Made by a program: the position numbers and the translations under genes. Below the pieces are notes generated by a model that ran no database searches, was not told where the DNA came from, and was given only the letters and a program-made list of their open reading frames with translations. From NCBI RefSeq assembly GCF_014695585.1, contig NZ_JACJON010000037.1, positions 22,468-86,467 of the forward strand: DNA of 64,000 nucleotides, written 5' to 3'. Position 1 is the stretch's first letter, and every line of letters starts with the position of its first letter. This document shows positions 37,526-47,164 of this stretch, piece after piece. This stretch comes from Microcoleus sp. FACHB-831 (GTDB lineage Bacteria; Cyanobacteriota; Cyanobacteriia; Cyanobacteriales; FACHB-T130).

Positions 37526-38650
37526 CTAATACAGTTCATACTTCAGCAAAGTACACTGCAAAGAACCGTTATAAACAGGAATGCGGCGAGAGGTTTTGAG
37601 TCCTACTTTTTTCGCCAGTTCTTTGTTTCCTGTCAAAATAAATGCATTCCAACCTTTGAAGCGTTGTTTGAAAACATCACCGAGCATTTTGTAGAGTTCG
37701 CCCAGTTCTCTTGCATCCCCCAACCGCTCTCCGTAGGGAGGGTTGCAAATAAGCACGCCTCTATCTGTTGGAGCTTCTAGCTGAGATAATTCGGTTTGAG
37801 TAAATGTTATCTGATCTTCAAGTCCACATCGTTGGGCATTAATGCGAGCTTGGTTTAAAATATCCCCGTCGCGATCGCTGCCCCAAATCGGTGATTTCAA
37901 ATATAATGCTTCCGCTTTTTCAGCTTCCGCCCATATCTCGTCCCACAACTTTTCATCAAAGTCGAGCCAACTGAAAAAACCAAATTTTTCGCGAAATAAT
38001 CCTGGTGCAATATTCAAAGCTTTTAAACCCGCTTCTAAAGGCAGGGTTCCAGAGCCGCATAAAGGGTCTAAAAAGGGAAAACTCTCATCCCACTCTGCCA
38101 TGTCCAGGATAGCAGCCGCCAAAGTCTCCTTAAGGGGAGCCAGTCCCATCGCTGGTCGATATCCCCGGCGGTGCAAGCTCCCACCAGAACTGTCCAGACT
38201 TAAAATGCAACGGTCTTGATGAATGTGAACGTTAATCCGCACATCAGGATTGTCAGTATCAACGCTAGACCTCTGACCTGATTTGTCGCGCTGTTGGTCT
38301 ACAATGGCGTTTTTAACCTGTAAAGCGGTGAAGTGGGTATGGTTAAGTTTTTGATTGCCCCCCGTGCAATCCACAGCCAAAGTATTGTCGGGGTGTAAAT
38401 AGTCATCCCAGGAAATTTTTTGCACCTCCCGGTAGAGCATATCGGCGTTAGAACAGGCAAATTCACGTAGGGGGACTAGCACTCTAAAAATTGTCCGCGC
38501 CCAAAGATTTACGCGGTAAAGCAAAGCTTTATCGCCAACAAAATGCACGCCAGTGAAATCAGGACTGACTTCCTGTGCCCCTAATCGTTCGAGTTCAGCA
38601 GCGGCGATATGCTCTAGACCGCGAGCAACTGTGGCAAAGTATTGGTTCAT
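37526..38650 (-). CDS. THUMP-domain RNA methyltransferase (RlmL N-terminal type)
   Basis: A 374-residue enzyme. The N-terminal YFATVARGLEHIAAAEL and the THUMP region (about residues 50-160) bind RNA. The C-terminal Rossmann methyltransferase has DPLCGSG at 195-201 for SAM and the N6/N2-methylation motif NPPY near 305 (CNPPYGERLG). The size and order match stand-alone homologues of the m2G2445 23S rRNA methyltransferase half of E. coli RlmL. The exact target in cyanobacteria is not certain. Confidence 0.9.
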   Translation of the reverse strand: MNQYFATVARGLEHIAAAELERLGAQEVSPDFTGVHFVGDKALLYRVNLWARTIFRVLVPLREFACSNADMLYREVQKISWDDYLHPDNTLAVDCTGGNQKLNHTHFTALQVKNAIVDQQRDKSGQRSSVDTDNPDVRINVHIHQDRCILSLDSSGGSLHRRGYRPAMGLAPLKETLAAAILDMAEWDESFPFLDPLCGSGTLPLEAGLKALNIAPGLFREKFGFFSWLDFDEKLWDEIWAEAEKAEALYLKSPIWGSDRDGDILNQARINAQRCGLEDQITFTQTELSQLEAPTDRGVLICNPPYGERLGDARELGELYKMLGDVFKQRFKGWNAFILTGNKELAKKVGLKTSRRIPVYNGSLQCTLLKYELY

Positions 38651-38930
38651 AATAAGTATCCTTATCTAGTTAATATCTAGTGCTTTTGAGTTATACAATG
38701 ATTTTTGTCAAAATTTAGCTTTAATTCAACAAACCAATGACAGACTTATACGAAGTTACCATAAACATAAATACTGCTCTAGTAGCGTCGCCGTCCTAGT
38801 GCCGCTAAGAAAATCGCACTTATGAAATTTGATAAAGTTAATATAAAGCGTTTTTGCTTTAATATAGTTTGGCTGTCCATTACTGCCAGCAACAAAAACT
38901 GTCAATCCATCGGATAACAAGGAGATAAAC

Positions 38931-39350
38931 ATGACTCGCGCCATAATGGAAACCGAAAAAGGCACAATCAACTTAGAACTGTTTGATAAGGATGCACCAA
39001 AGACCGTACAAAATTTTGTAGACTTAGCTGAAAAAGGCTTTTATGACGGTCTTACTTTTCACCGAGTCATCAATGACTTTATGATTCAAGGTGGTTGTCC
39101 TTTGGGAACAGGAACGGGTGGCCCTGGCTATAAAATCAAATGTGAACTTAACCAAAATAAACATTTGGCAGGCACTTTATCAATGGCCCATGCTGGTCGC
39201 GATACTGGTGGTAGTCAGTTCTTTATTTGCCACTCTCCTCAGCCTCATTTAGACGGACAGCACACGACCTTTGGCAAAACTGAAGACATGAATGTAGTCA
39301 ATGCTATCCGCAAGGGTGACAAGATTCTTTCTGTCAAAATTCAAAAATAG
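38931..39350 (+). CDS. Cyclophilin-type peptidyl-prolyl cis-trans isomerase
   Basis: A 139-residue minimal cyclophilin with AAGGAGAT just before the [16 protein letters not shown] contains the catalytic Arg, and [16 protein letters not shown] the substrate pocket. There is no signal peptide, so it acts in the cytoplasm on prolyl bonds. It is shorter than usual at the C-terminus, but the core is complete. It is a stand-alone gene with its own 280-bp upstream region. Confidence 0.93.
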   Translation: MTRAIMETEKGTINLELFDKDAPKTVQNFVDLAEKGFYDGLTFHRVINDFMIQGGCPLGTGTGGPGYKIKCELNQNKHLAGTLSMAHAGRDTGGSQFFICHSPQPHLDGQHTTFGKTEDMNVVNAIRKGDKILSVKIQK

Positions 39351-39404
39351 CGCCTAGTACGCCCTCACTCTAGCGGGCTTGTCGTTCCCTGTAATTACCC
39401 AAAA

Positions 39405-39441
39405 AACCAGGGTTTGGAGAGTCTCTCCCCAAACCCTGGTT
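39405..39441. terminator. 13-bp perfect hairpin after the cyclophilin gene
   Basis: AACCAGGGTTTGG pairs perfectly with CCAAACCCTGGTT over an 11-nt loop. No U-run follows directly, so it may be one of the dispersed cyanobacterial palindromes also serving as a transcript end. Confidence 0.55.
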
Positions 39442-39642
39442 GGGGTACTGCTACTTCGCCTACCTACCTCCACATTAAAGATATGTCTGGGTAGTAAAAA
39501 ACTAATTTTGGCTTCTCACGCCAAAATTTTCTAGATAAAAATTGTGTTTATCAATAAGGTTCTATTGCCCAACAAAACCTACAAAGTTTGAGGGAGATAC
39601 GAGTAAGTGTAAGCCCTACAGCGTGCGGGAATTTTAATAATT

Positions 39643-40131
39643 ATGCTAAATTCACAAACTCAAGACCTTAACTTAACTTGTAAGCAGTTTCTTGAACAAA
39701 CTCCACAGCAACGTTTGCTCGTACTCAAAGAAATTGGATTAGCACGCTATGCTGATTTTTTAACTAAAATGCCGCTAACCCCGTCAAACGTAGCCTGTGT
39801 AATGAGGTTTTTTAAGGAACCGAGTGAGGTAAAATTTCCTAATCTTAAAAATGCCGATTTATCAGGATTAAATTTAAATGGCGTAAACTTTATTCGCGGC
39901 GATCTATCTGGGACAAACTTGAGAGGAAGCAGTTTATTAGAAGCAGACCTCTTATTTGCAAATTTTACAGCAGCAGACTTAAGAGATGCAGACTTGAGGG
40001 GCGCAACTCTCAATAAAACTATTTGGTCTAATGCTTTGGTAGATAGAGCGAATTTTGGCGATGGTATTGGGTTGACCAACCAGCAAAACCAAGACTTAAA
40101 GATTCGCGGTGCTAGGTTCAGCCATGACTGA
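39643..40131 (+). CDS. Pentapeptide-repeat protein
   Basis: A 162-residue protein. The first 60 residues are non-repetitive. About residues 64-140 then form A(D/N)LxX pentapeptides ([40 protein letters not shown]), which fold as a right-handed quadrilateral beta-helix. There is no signal peptide. The function is unknown. Its end overlaps the convergent DUF4112 gene by 36 bp. Confidence 0.88.
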   Translation: MLNSQTQDLNLTCKQFLEQTPQQRLLVLKEIGLARYADFLTKMPLTPSNVACVMRFFKEPSEVKFPNLKNADLSGLNLNGVNFIRGDLSGTNLRGSSLLEADLLFANFTAADLRDADLRGATLNKTIWSNALVDRANFGDGIGLTNQQNQDLKIRGARFSHD

Positions 40132-40500
40132 GGCAACTTCGCTAAGTTCTGGTTCAACGACATCAAGATGTTGCTCTAAAAGCGCCAAGTTCCTGATGTT
40201 AGATTTATAGTATGCATCGAACAAGTCACCCACCAGAGGTATTGTACCGACTGCGGCTTCTAAGCCGATGTTGAATATCATTTTAGTGATAACTTCACGC
40301 GGTAAGTTAAAGCGTGCAGCTAGATAGATAATGTAAGCAGAAAAGGCTGTAGCTACTACATCCCCCGCACCTGGTACCAAACCCATAATGGGGTCTAAGC
40401 CGATGCGAAAGGGCGTGCCTGGGATGCGGATGGCATTATCCATCAGGCGGCTGAGTTTGCGGATGCGATCGAGGGTGGCGAGGCGTTCAAGAGTATTCAT
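40096..40500 (-). CDS. DUF4112 domain-containing protein
   Basis: A 134-residue protein matching DUF4112: [33 protein letters not shown] and [15 protein letters not shown] are the conserved blocks, with a hydrophobic helix (residues about 52-65) between the two GxGD-type loops. It is probably membrane-associated. The function is unknown. It overlaps the pentapeptide gene tail-to-tail by 36 bp. Confidence 0.9.
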   Translation of the reverse strand: MNTLERLATLDRIRKLSRLMDNAIRIPGTPFRIGLDPIMGLVPGAGDVVATAFSAYIIYLAARFNLPREVITKMIFNIGLEAAVGTIPLVGDLFDAYYKSNIRNLALLEQHLDVVEPELSEVASVMAEPSTANL

Positions 40501-40687
40501 AGTTTCGATGATGCCACGATAGGCAAGCTTCGTCTTGTACCGCCAGAAGGAAAATTAGACATCGCAAATCTTCCAAAAGTTAGTGCCAATATCGGTAATG
40601 TTGCTTTATTGGCTGACACAAGCTAGTAGAGTTGCTGTTTGGCTGAGTTATACTTAGCAGGAATTAAACTAATCAATCAGGGATTGT

Positions 40688-41851
40688 ATGAAGCTGCCGA
40701 AAAGATTGATGCTGATGGGGTCAGGAGAACTAGGAAAAGAATTTGCGATCGCTGCTAAACGTCTTGGCAACTATGTTATTGCTGTTGACCGCTACGCTAA
40801 TGCTCCAGCAATGCAAGTTTCTGATGCTTTTGAAGTAATTTCTATGCTGAGTGCTGACGATTTGGAAAGAGTCGTCGAAAAACATCAGCCCGATATTATA
40901 ATACCTGAAATTGAAGCAATTAGAACAGAGAAACTGCTTGAATTTGAGGAGCGAGGGATTACAGTAATTCCCACTGCGATCGCTACAGACTACACGATGA
41001 ATCGAGACAGAATTCGGGAACTAGCTCATCAGCAGTTAGGCATAAGAACTGCTAACTATGCATATGCTACAACGCTGGAGGAAATGATTAAAGTTTCCAA
41101 TAAAATTGGCTTCCCCAATGTTGTAAAACCAGTTATGTCATCTTCTGGTAAGGGCCAGTCTGTGGTAAATTTTCAGGATGAAGTTGAAAGAGCGTGGAAG
41201 TACGCGATAGAGGGTTCCAGAGGCGATACTAAAAAAATTATTGTTGAAGAGTTTATAAATTTTGAAATAGAAATTACCTTACTAACAATTAAACAGTGGG
41301 ATGCACCTACAATTTTTTGTCCTCCCATCGGGCATCGTCAAGAAAGAGGAGATTATCAAGAATCATGGCAACCCATTGCAATACCAGAAAAGCTACTATT
41401 AGAAGCACAAGCGATCGCGCAAAAAGTTACCGATGCTTTGGGTGGAGCTGGAATCTTTGGCGTTGAATTTTTTGTCACAGAAGATGAAATGATTTTCTCA
41501 GAGCTTTCCCCCAGACCTCACGATACTGGAATGGTGACATTAATATCTCAGAACCTTAATGAATTTGAACTTCATCTGAGAGCGGTTCTAGGTTTACCAA
41601 TACCCAATATAGAACAACTTGGTCCTTCAGCCAGTGCAGTAATTTTAGCCAACACGCATTCTAACGCGATCGCTTTTGAAGGTGTAGCCGATGCTTTGTC
41701 AGAAAAAAATGTAGATATCCGGCTATTTGGCAAACCTGATTCGCGTCCTTTTCGCAGAATGGGAGTAGCTTTAGCTAAAGGGGAAAACGTGCAAGAAGCG
41801 CGTGACAAAGCAACCTCAGCAGCAAACAAAATAAAGATTGTCAATCAGTAG
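40688..41851 (+). CDS. purT: Formate-dependent phosphoribosylglycinamide formyltransferase
   Basis: A 387-residue ATP-grasp enzyme that makes formyl-GAR from GAR, formate and ATP in purine synthesis, an alternative to folate-dependent PurN. LMLMGSGELGKEFAIAAKRLG at the N-terminus, PVMSSSGKGQS (ATP loop), EEFINFEIEITLL and ELSPRPHDTGMVT are PurT-specific blocks. The length matches the family (about 390). The ATG at 40688 has GGGA about 5 nt upstream. It is a single-gene unit. Confidence 0.95.
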   Translation: MKLPKRLMLMGSGELGKEFAIAAKRLGNYVIAVDRYANAPAMQVSDAFEVISMLSADDLERVVEKHQPDIIIPEIEAIRTEKLLEFEERGITVIPTAIATDYTMNRDRIRELAHQQLGIRTANYAYATTLEEMIKVSNKIGFPNVVKPVMSSSGKGQSVVNFQDEVERAWKYAIEGSRGDTKKIIVEEFINFEIEITLLTIKQWDAPTIFCPPIGHRQERGDYQESWQPIAIPEKLLLEAQAIAQKVTDALGGAGIFGVEFFVTEDEMIFSELSPRPHDTGMVTLISQNLNEFELHLRAVLGLPIPNIEQLGPSASAVILANTHSNAIAFEGVADALSEKNVDIRLFGKPDSRPFRRMGVALAKGENVQEARDKATSAANKIKIVNQ

Positions 41852-41895
41852 TAACCCGGCAGTGCCGGACTACAAAATACTGCTATATCGCTAAA

Positions 41896-42624
41896 TTAAA
41901 ACCCGGGGGCGAGATATTCAAAATTACCTTCACCCACACTCTTATTAAGAGTATCTAAAATTCGGCGCGGATTGTCATAGGGGCCGCTGATATAAAATGG
42001 CTTGCCATTGCGTCCGCATTTAATTTTAGTTTCACCATTCCACTCGCCTAAATGAGCGCGGGAATTCTCGAAATCACGGTGAGGATTAAATCCCAATTTA
42101 GCCGCATAATCCACTGCGCTAAAAACAATAGCTTGCGCTTGTTCCAAAGTTATTTTTTGCGTACCTTCAGGAAAGCCGCGATAGGCAGACTCGATTAGTT
42201 GTTCGTACTCTAATTTATCCACTTTGCGGGGGCCAAGAGTATCTTTTACACCCAAGCACCACATATCTAAGAGGTAAGTACAAACGGAGAAGCGGTTGTA
42301 ACTAATTTGCCTAGCTACTGAAACCATCGCTAGACCATTATCCAACTCACCTGCTGAATTTTCATCTGGTTTTAGCAACTGTCCCAAGAAGTTAGCAGCG
42401 CCATCGCTTTTCAGAAATTTATAGGCACAGTCCGCATTTACAAAACATTCTGCCACCGGATCTAATTCGCCTGTAGCAGCACGAGTAATTGCTAATTGCT
42501 GCGCTTCTTGTTTGATTACCGCTGTAACTTCAGCTACCCTCAATCCCAGCTTTCGCGCAATTTGCTTTGGTGTCAAATTTTGAGATCGTAACTTGGCAAT
42601 TTCTTGTTGTTGTTCTGGCGTCAT
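41896..42624 (-). CDS. Helix-turn-helix-type protein of unknown function
   Basis: A 242-residue protein. Residues about 8-38 (IAKLRSQNLTPKQIARKLGLRVAEVTAVI) form a clear helix-turn-helix like those of resolvase/Homeodomain-like regulators. The rest has a conserved look (GLAMVSVARQISYNRFSVCTYLLDMWCLGVKD and FNPHRDFENSRAHLG) but I cannot name its family. The C-terminal GKPFYISGPYDNP resembles the end of proteins with SEC-C or YecA-like neighbours; this is weak. Probably DNA-binding, role unknown. Confidence 0.6.
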   Translation of the reverse strand: MTPEQQQEIAKLRSQNLTPKQIARKLGLRVAEVTAVIKQEAQQLAITRAATGELDPVAECFVNADCAYKFLKSDGAANFLGQLLKPDENSAGELDNGLAMVSVARQISYNRFSVCTYLLDMWCLGVKDTLGPRKVDKLEYEQLIESAYRGFPEGTQKITLEQAQAIVFSAVDYAAKLGFNPHRDFENSRAHLGEWNGETKIKCGRNGKPFYISGPYDNPRRILDTLNKSVGEGNFEYLAPGF

Positions 42625-42789
42625 AAATTTTTCCTAGTAACTTTATTTGAGAATACAATGCAAGTAAACTGGAAACAATGGCGAGCGCATTATATTTCTC
42701 CCAGTTCAGCAAGATTGCTGAACGAGCATAAATTGTAACAAGAGGCACAATGGTAAGAACTAGAATTATTATGTAGTCCAGGATTGATT

Positions 42790-44619
42790 ATGAGTAAAAT
42801 AATGAACGAGCAGACGCGATCGCGTACCAGGCAAAATAAAGACCAAGCGGTGCATCCGCTGAAGCGTCTGCTAAATTATGGTCGCAAGTATCACGTGCAA
42901 ATCTGGCAAGCGATCGCTTGTTCTATCCTAAATAAAGTCTTCGACTTAGCACCCCCCGCCTTAGTCGGTACGGCTGTAGATGTAGTAGTGCAAAAACAGG
43001 ATTCCCTAATTGCTAAATTGGGGGTACGCGATGTCTTCGGACAACTTTTGATACTTGCATTCCTCACCTTCATCATCTGGAGTTTGGAATCTACATTTGA
43101 GTACGCCTACAAATTGCTTTGGCGCAATCTAGCGCAGACAATTGAACACGACTTGCGACTCGATGCATATACGCACATACAGGAATTAGAATTAGCCTAC
43201 TTTGAAGACCGCAGTACTGGCGGTTTGATGTCTATCCTTAATGATGATATCAATCAATTGGAGCGCTTCTTAGATAGCGGTGCAACTGAAATCCTCCAGG
43301 TACTCACAACAGTAGTAATTATTGGTAGCGTATTTTTCATTCTAGCCCCAAGCGTGGCTTGGATGTCCATGCTGCCCATGCCATTTATCTTATGGGGTTC
43401 CATCGTATTTCAAAAGCGACTTGCTCCCTATTATGCCGATGTGCGGGAAAAAGTAAGTTTGCTCAACGGGCAATTATCCAATAATTTGAGCGGCATTACA
43501 ACAATTAAAAGCTTCACGACAGAAGAATATGAAGCCGCAAGAATTGGTAGGGAAAGCGATGCTTATAGACAAAGCAACAGGAAAGCGATCGCCATCAGTT
43601 CTGCCTTTGTTCCGTTAATTCGCATCATCATTTTATTCGGCTTTACTGCAACGCTAATAATTGGGGGAATGCAAGCAGTGGCAGGCAAGCTGTCTGTAGG
43701 TAGCTACAGTATAATGATCTTCTTTACAGAGCGTTTACTCTGGCCTTTGACTCGCCTGGGAGACACGTTCGACCAGTATCAAAGAGCTATGGCATCTATA
43801 AACAGAGTAATGAATCTTTTAGATACACCGATTGCCATTCATTCGGGAGATATTTCATTACCAGTCGAAAAAGTGCGCGGCGAAGTAGATTTAAAAAATG
43901 TCACCTTTGCTTACAATGGACTAGATCCAGTAATTAAAAATCTTTCCTTACAGATCCCCGCTGGTAAGACTATAGCGATTGTCGGTTCCACTGGTTCGGG
44001 TAAGAGTACCCTAGTGAAACTGTTACTAAGGTTGTATGAAATTGAAACAGGAAATATAACCTTAGATGGCATTGACATCCGCAATTTGAAGTTAAAAGAT
44101 TTGCGGCGATCTATTGGCTTAGTTAGCCAAGATGTCTTCTTATTTCACGGTACGGTGCAGGAAAATATTGTCTATGGAAATCCTGATGCAACAATAACAG
44201 AAGCGATCGCTGCTGCTAAAATTGCCGAAGCCCACGATTTTATCATCCAACTTCCCCAAGGCTACGACACGATTGTTGGCGAACGCGGACAGAAATTATC
44301 AGGGGGACAGCGACAAAGATTGGCGATCGCGCGAGCAGTTTTGAAGAATCCGCCCATTCTTATCCTCGATGAAGCAACTTCTGCGGTGGATAATGAAACA
44401 GAAGCAGCAATTCAGCGATCGCTCGAACAAATTACCATTAACAGAACAACGATTGCGATCGCTCATCGCCTCTCCACCGTCCGCAATGCTGATTGCATCT
44501 ATGTCATGGAATATGGTCGATTAGTAGAACAAGGACGCCACGAACAATTACTCAATCAACAGGGAATTTATGCTAGTTTGTGGCGAGTACAGACGGGGGT
44601 GAAAGCAGAGGAGAATTAA
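42790..44619 (+). CDS. ABC exporter, fused transmembrane and ATPase domains
   Basis: A 609-residue half-transporter of the MsbA/multidrug type. The start is the ATG at 42790; a TTG two codons earlier is possible. Six membrane helices lie within residues about 35-330. The ATPase follows, with Walker [10 protein letters not shown], signature LSGGQRQR, Walker [11 protein letters not shown] and switch AHRLST. It works as a homodimer or with a partner elsewhere; the substrate (lipid, drug or peptide) cannot be told. A repeat-rich spacer follows. Confidence 0.9.
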   Translation: MSKIMNEQTRSRTRQNKDQAVHPLKRLLNYGRKYHVQIWQAIACSILNKVFDLAPPALVGTAVDVVVQKQDSLIAKLGVRDVFGQLLILAFLTFIIWSLESTFEYAYKLLWRNLAQTIEHDLRLDAYTHIQELELAYFEDRSTGGLMSILNDDINQLERFLDSGATEILQVLTTVVIIGSVFFILAPSVAWMSMLPMPFILWGSIVFQKRLAPYYADVREKVSLLNGQLSNNLSGITTIKSFTTEEYEAARIGRESDAYRQSNRKAIAISSAFVPLIRIIILFGFTATLIIGGMQAVAGKLSVGSYSIMIFFTERLLWPLTRLGDTFDQYQRAMASINRVMNLLDTPIAIHSGDISLPVEKVRGEVDLKNVTFAYNGLDPVIKNLSLQIPAGKTIAIVGSTGSGKSTLVKLLLRLYEIETGNITLDGIDIRNLKLKDLRRSIGLVSQDVFLFHGTVQENIVYGNPDATITEAIAAAKIAEAHDFIIQLPQGYDTIVGERGQKLSGGQRQRLAIARAVLKNPPILILDEATSAVDNETEAAIQRSLEQITINRTTIAIAHRLSTVRNADCIYVMEYGRLVEQGRHEQLLNQQGIYASLWRVQTGVKAEEN

Positions 44620-44629
44620 TAATCAAAGC

Positions 44630-44714
44630 CCGCCGACTTCAGTCGGCGGCTATACAAACAAAACCTGCCGAAGCCAGGTTTCAAGAGCCATTTATTAGTC
44701 CGCGTAGGCGGACT
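44630..44714. repeat. Two palindromes in a dispersed repeat-type block after the ABC exporter
   Basis: CCGCCGACT (44630-44638) pairs with AGTCGGCGG (44641-44649) over a 2-nt loop. AGTCCGC (44697-44703) pairs with GCGGACT (44708-44714) and is followed by a T-rich run, which suits termination of the exporter transcript. The CGCGTAGGCGGACT sequence is of a kind seen in dispersed cyanobacterial repeats. Confidence 0.6.
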
Positions 44715-44858
44715 TTGTTTTTGTAGCCGGGATTTCAATCGCCAGGTATTTTAGTTCTGTTATTTTATCAGAGCGATCGCGCAAATTTATCTTAGTGCTA
44801 TCATCGCCCCGCTTGTAAATTCAATCCTTACAAAACAAGAACAGAGTCATTGAAAACT

Positions 44859-46061
44859 CTATCGCACTCCCCAGATTTTGATGGTATTGTCACTACTGCC
44901 GCTGACAATAGTTTGTCCATCGGGGCTGATGGCGACAGAATTTACCCGCTTTGAATGTTCTTTGAGACTATTTCTGAGTTTGCCATCATGCAGGTTCCAG
45001 AGTTTAATGGTACCGTTTTCACCACTACTGAAAATAGTCTGTCCATCGGGGCTAATAGCGACGGAAAGAATATGCGATGAACGCGCTTTGATTGTATTTC
45101 TAAGTTCTCCGGTGTGCAGGTTCCAGATATGAATGGTTTTGTCCCAGCTGCCACTAACAAGAGTATCACCATCCGGCGCTATGGCGACGGACATAACCCA
45201 GTCTGAATGACCTATGAGTGTATTTCTCAATTCCCCGGTGTGTACGTTCCAAATCTTGATGGTATTGTCACTACTGCCACTAACAATAGTTTGCCCATCG
45301 GGGCTGATGGCGACAGAACGAACATAGTCTGAATGCCCTATCAGTGTATTCTTGAGTTCTCCGGTATGCAGGTTCCAGATACGAATGGTTTTGTCCCAAC
45401 TGCCACTGGCAAGAGTCTGCCCATCCGGTGCTATAGCGACGGATTTAACCCTATATAAATGCCCTCTGAGTGTATTCTTTAATTCTCCGGTGTGCAGATT
45501 CCAAATTGCGATCCCTTCCTCTTGACTACCGCCACCAATAACATTCTGCCCATCTGGGCTTATGACGATGCAATTTACATAGGCTGAATACCTAAAGAGA
45601 TTAGTAGTTCTGAGCTTCCCGCTGTGCAGGTTCCAGAGGTTGATGATACCCTCATCGCCAGGGCTGCAACTAACAACAGTCTGCCCATCCGGTGCTATGG
45701 CGACGGACTCAACATAATGTGAATGCCCTTCTAACGTGTGCAGGCACTCAAAAAATTTCCAATGATTGTACTTTTTTAACGCCAGTTTTACTTTTGTCTC
45801 TTGCCTTTCTCGGAGTAGCAGATAGGCAGCCTTCTTGATCTGCATTGATTCATCATTCAAAGCCTGAATTACTAAATCCAAGCCAAATGTTCCATAGTTC
45901 AGCGCTTCTTTTAAAGCAGCAACCCGTGCTTCTACAACCGGACTGCAAAACCGCATTCTCACACCTTCGAGTCCCCCTAAGACGACACCACCAACTGGGG
46001 CTGAATTTTCACCGCCTTTGACAGCATCGTAATCTCTCGGCTGATTGGAATTTTCTGCCAT
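44859..46061 (-). CDS. WD40-repeat protein with N-terminal HEAT-like segment
   Basis: A 400-residue protein. The first 30 residues are disordered and Gly-rich. Residues about 40-95 form HEAT-like helices (VEARVAALKEALNYG, ALNDESMQIKKAAYLLLRER). From about residue 108, seven WD40 repeats of about 42 residues follow, each with SVAI(A/S)PDGQT and IWNLHTGEL, predicted to close a seven-bladed propeller for protein binding. Repeats are highly alike in DNA as well, suggesting recent internal duplication. The partner is unknown. Confidence 0.92.
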   Translation of the reverse strand: MAENSNQPRDYDAVKGGENSAPVGGVVLGGLEGVRMRFCSPVVEARVAALKEALNYGTFGLDLVIQALNDESMQIKKAAYLLLRERQETKVKLALKKYNHWKFFECLHTLEGHSHYVESVAIAPDGQTVVSCSPGDEGIINLWNLHSGKLRTTNLFRYSAYVNCIVISPDGQNVIGGGSQEEGIAIWNLHTGELKNTLRGHLYRVKSVAIAPDGQTLASGSWDKTIRIWNLHTGELKNTLIGHSDYVRSVAISPDGQTIVSGSSDNTIKIWNVHTGELRNTLIGHSDWVMSVAIAPDGDTLVSGSWDKTIHIWNLHTGELRNTIKARSSHILSVAISPDGQTIFSSGENGTIKLWNLHDGKLRNSLKEHSKRVNSVAISPDGQTIVSGSSDNTIKIWGVR

Positions 46062-46119
46062 CGCACTTTTACCTCTGCATTGTTACTAATATTCCCCAAT
46101 TACTTGAGAAAGGCGCAGG

Positions 46120-46200
46120 GCTTGGACTATTTATGCCCCGCGTTAGCGTCAGAGAAGCGAAGTGCGTTAGCGCGTTAGCGGCTCTGTAAAGAGCATCGCG
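46120..46200. repeat. GCGTTAGCG-type repeat cluster
   Basis: Three copies of (C)GCGTTAGCG lie within about 60 bp, together with GAAGCGAAGTGC. It resembles short repeats that spread in cyanobacterial intergenic DNA. It sits between the divergent WD40 and RNA ligase genes. Confidence 0.5.
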
Positions 46201-46311
46201 CCCCTCCATGCCATGTCCCCAAAAGACTGGTGCAATTTGAAGCGCCGAATATTTTATGCTACACTTGTAATACAAAACTATTGTTGTGGCTTCGTCTTTG
46301 GTGGTGTCGTG

Positions 46312-47097
46312 ATGACAAAGATGTACAAATATCCCAGAACCTATCACATTGAAGGGTCGCGGTTCCAGCCAGGAGATGAAGATCTCGATAGCATACCATT
46401 TAGCGCGATCGCTAATAAATATGTAGTAATTGAAGAAAAAGTTGATGGTGCTAACGCCGCCATTAGCTTCAGTCCCGACGGTCAAATGCTCTTACAAAGT
46501 CGCGGACATTACCTAACAGGAGGAGAGAGGGAAAAACATTTTAACTTATTCAAACAGTGGGCATATAGTCATGCTTCTGCATTTTGGGAAGTGCTGGGAA
46601 GCCGCTACATTCTCTATGGCGAGTGGTTATATGCAAAGCACACAGTTTTTTACGACTATTTGCCGCACTACTTTTTAGAGTACGACGTGCTGGAAATTGA
46701 ACAGCAACAATTCTTGAGTACGAGTAGCAGAAAGAAATTATTAGCAGGATTGCCCCTCGTTTCAGTTCCCGTCCTTATGACAGGCATTTTGCAGTCAAAA
46801 AAGCAAATGATGAATTTATTAGGGGAGTCAAACTATATCCAGCCGGGACATATAGAGAAGTTGCGGTTATTGTGTAGAGAGAAAGAGCTGGATGAGGAGC
46901 GAGCGCTCAAACAAACCGATACCAGCAGCACAATGGAAGGCTTGTATATAAAAGTAGAAGAAGGTGAGGTAGTGAATGCGCGTTATAAATATGTACGGGC
47001 GAGCTTTTTAACTACCATCTTGCAATCAGAAGGACATTGGCTAAATCGCCCTATTATCCCTAATCTGCTGCGTCCCGGTGTCGATTTATTTAGTTAA
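46312..47097 (+). CDS. ATP-dependent RNA ligase family protein
   Basis: A 261-residue nucleotidyltransferase-fold ligase. The start at 46312 is chosen by similarity; the frame is open upstream and ATG 46321 is an alternative. The adenylated lysine is Lys43 in EEKVDGAN (motif I, K-x-D-G). ILYGEWLYAKH is motif III-like, MEGLYIKVEEG motif IV, and the Lys and Arg of YKYVRASF motif V. The compact size fits Rnl-type RNA ligases that seal 3'-OH/5'-PO4 breaks. It is the first of three co-directional genes with an end-healing HD-kinase fusion and a nucleotidyltransferase, which supports a role in RNA repair. Confidence 0.85.
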   Translation: MTKMYKYPRTYHIEGSRFQPGDEDLDSIPFSAIANKYVVIEEKVDGANAAISFSPDGQMLLQSRGHYLTGGEREKHFNLFKQWAYSHASAFWEVLGSRYILYGEWLYAKHTVFYDYLPHYFLEYDVLEIEQQQFLSTSSRKKLLAGLPLVSVPVLMTGILQSKKQMMNLLGESNYIQPGHIEKLRLLCREKELDEERALKQTDTSSTMEGLYIKVEEGEVVNARYKYVRASFLTTILQSEGHWLNRPIIPNLLRPGVDLFS

Positions 47098-47110
47098 ATT
47101 TCACTATACC

Positions 47111-47139
47111 CTCGTTCCCAGGCTGTGCCTGGGAACGAG
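47111..47139. repeat. 13-bp perfect palindrome between ligase and HD-kinase genes
   Basis: CTCGTTCCCAGGC, loop TGT, GCCTGGGAACGAG. Nearly the same palindrome lies at 49481-49508, so the RNA-repair genes are flanked by copies of one dispersed element. A hairpin inside the spacer could lower expression of the downstream genes or protect mRNA ends. Confidence 0.75.
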
Positions 47140-47164
47140 AAAAACTAACAACTAACAACTACTT

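Noticed and set aside
37514..38219. Plus-strand open frames opposite the THUMP methyltransferase gene
   Set aside because: They are antisense shadows; the minus-strand frame has full family motifs.
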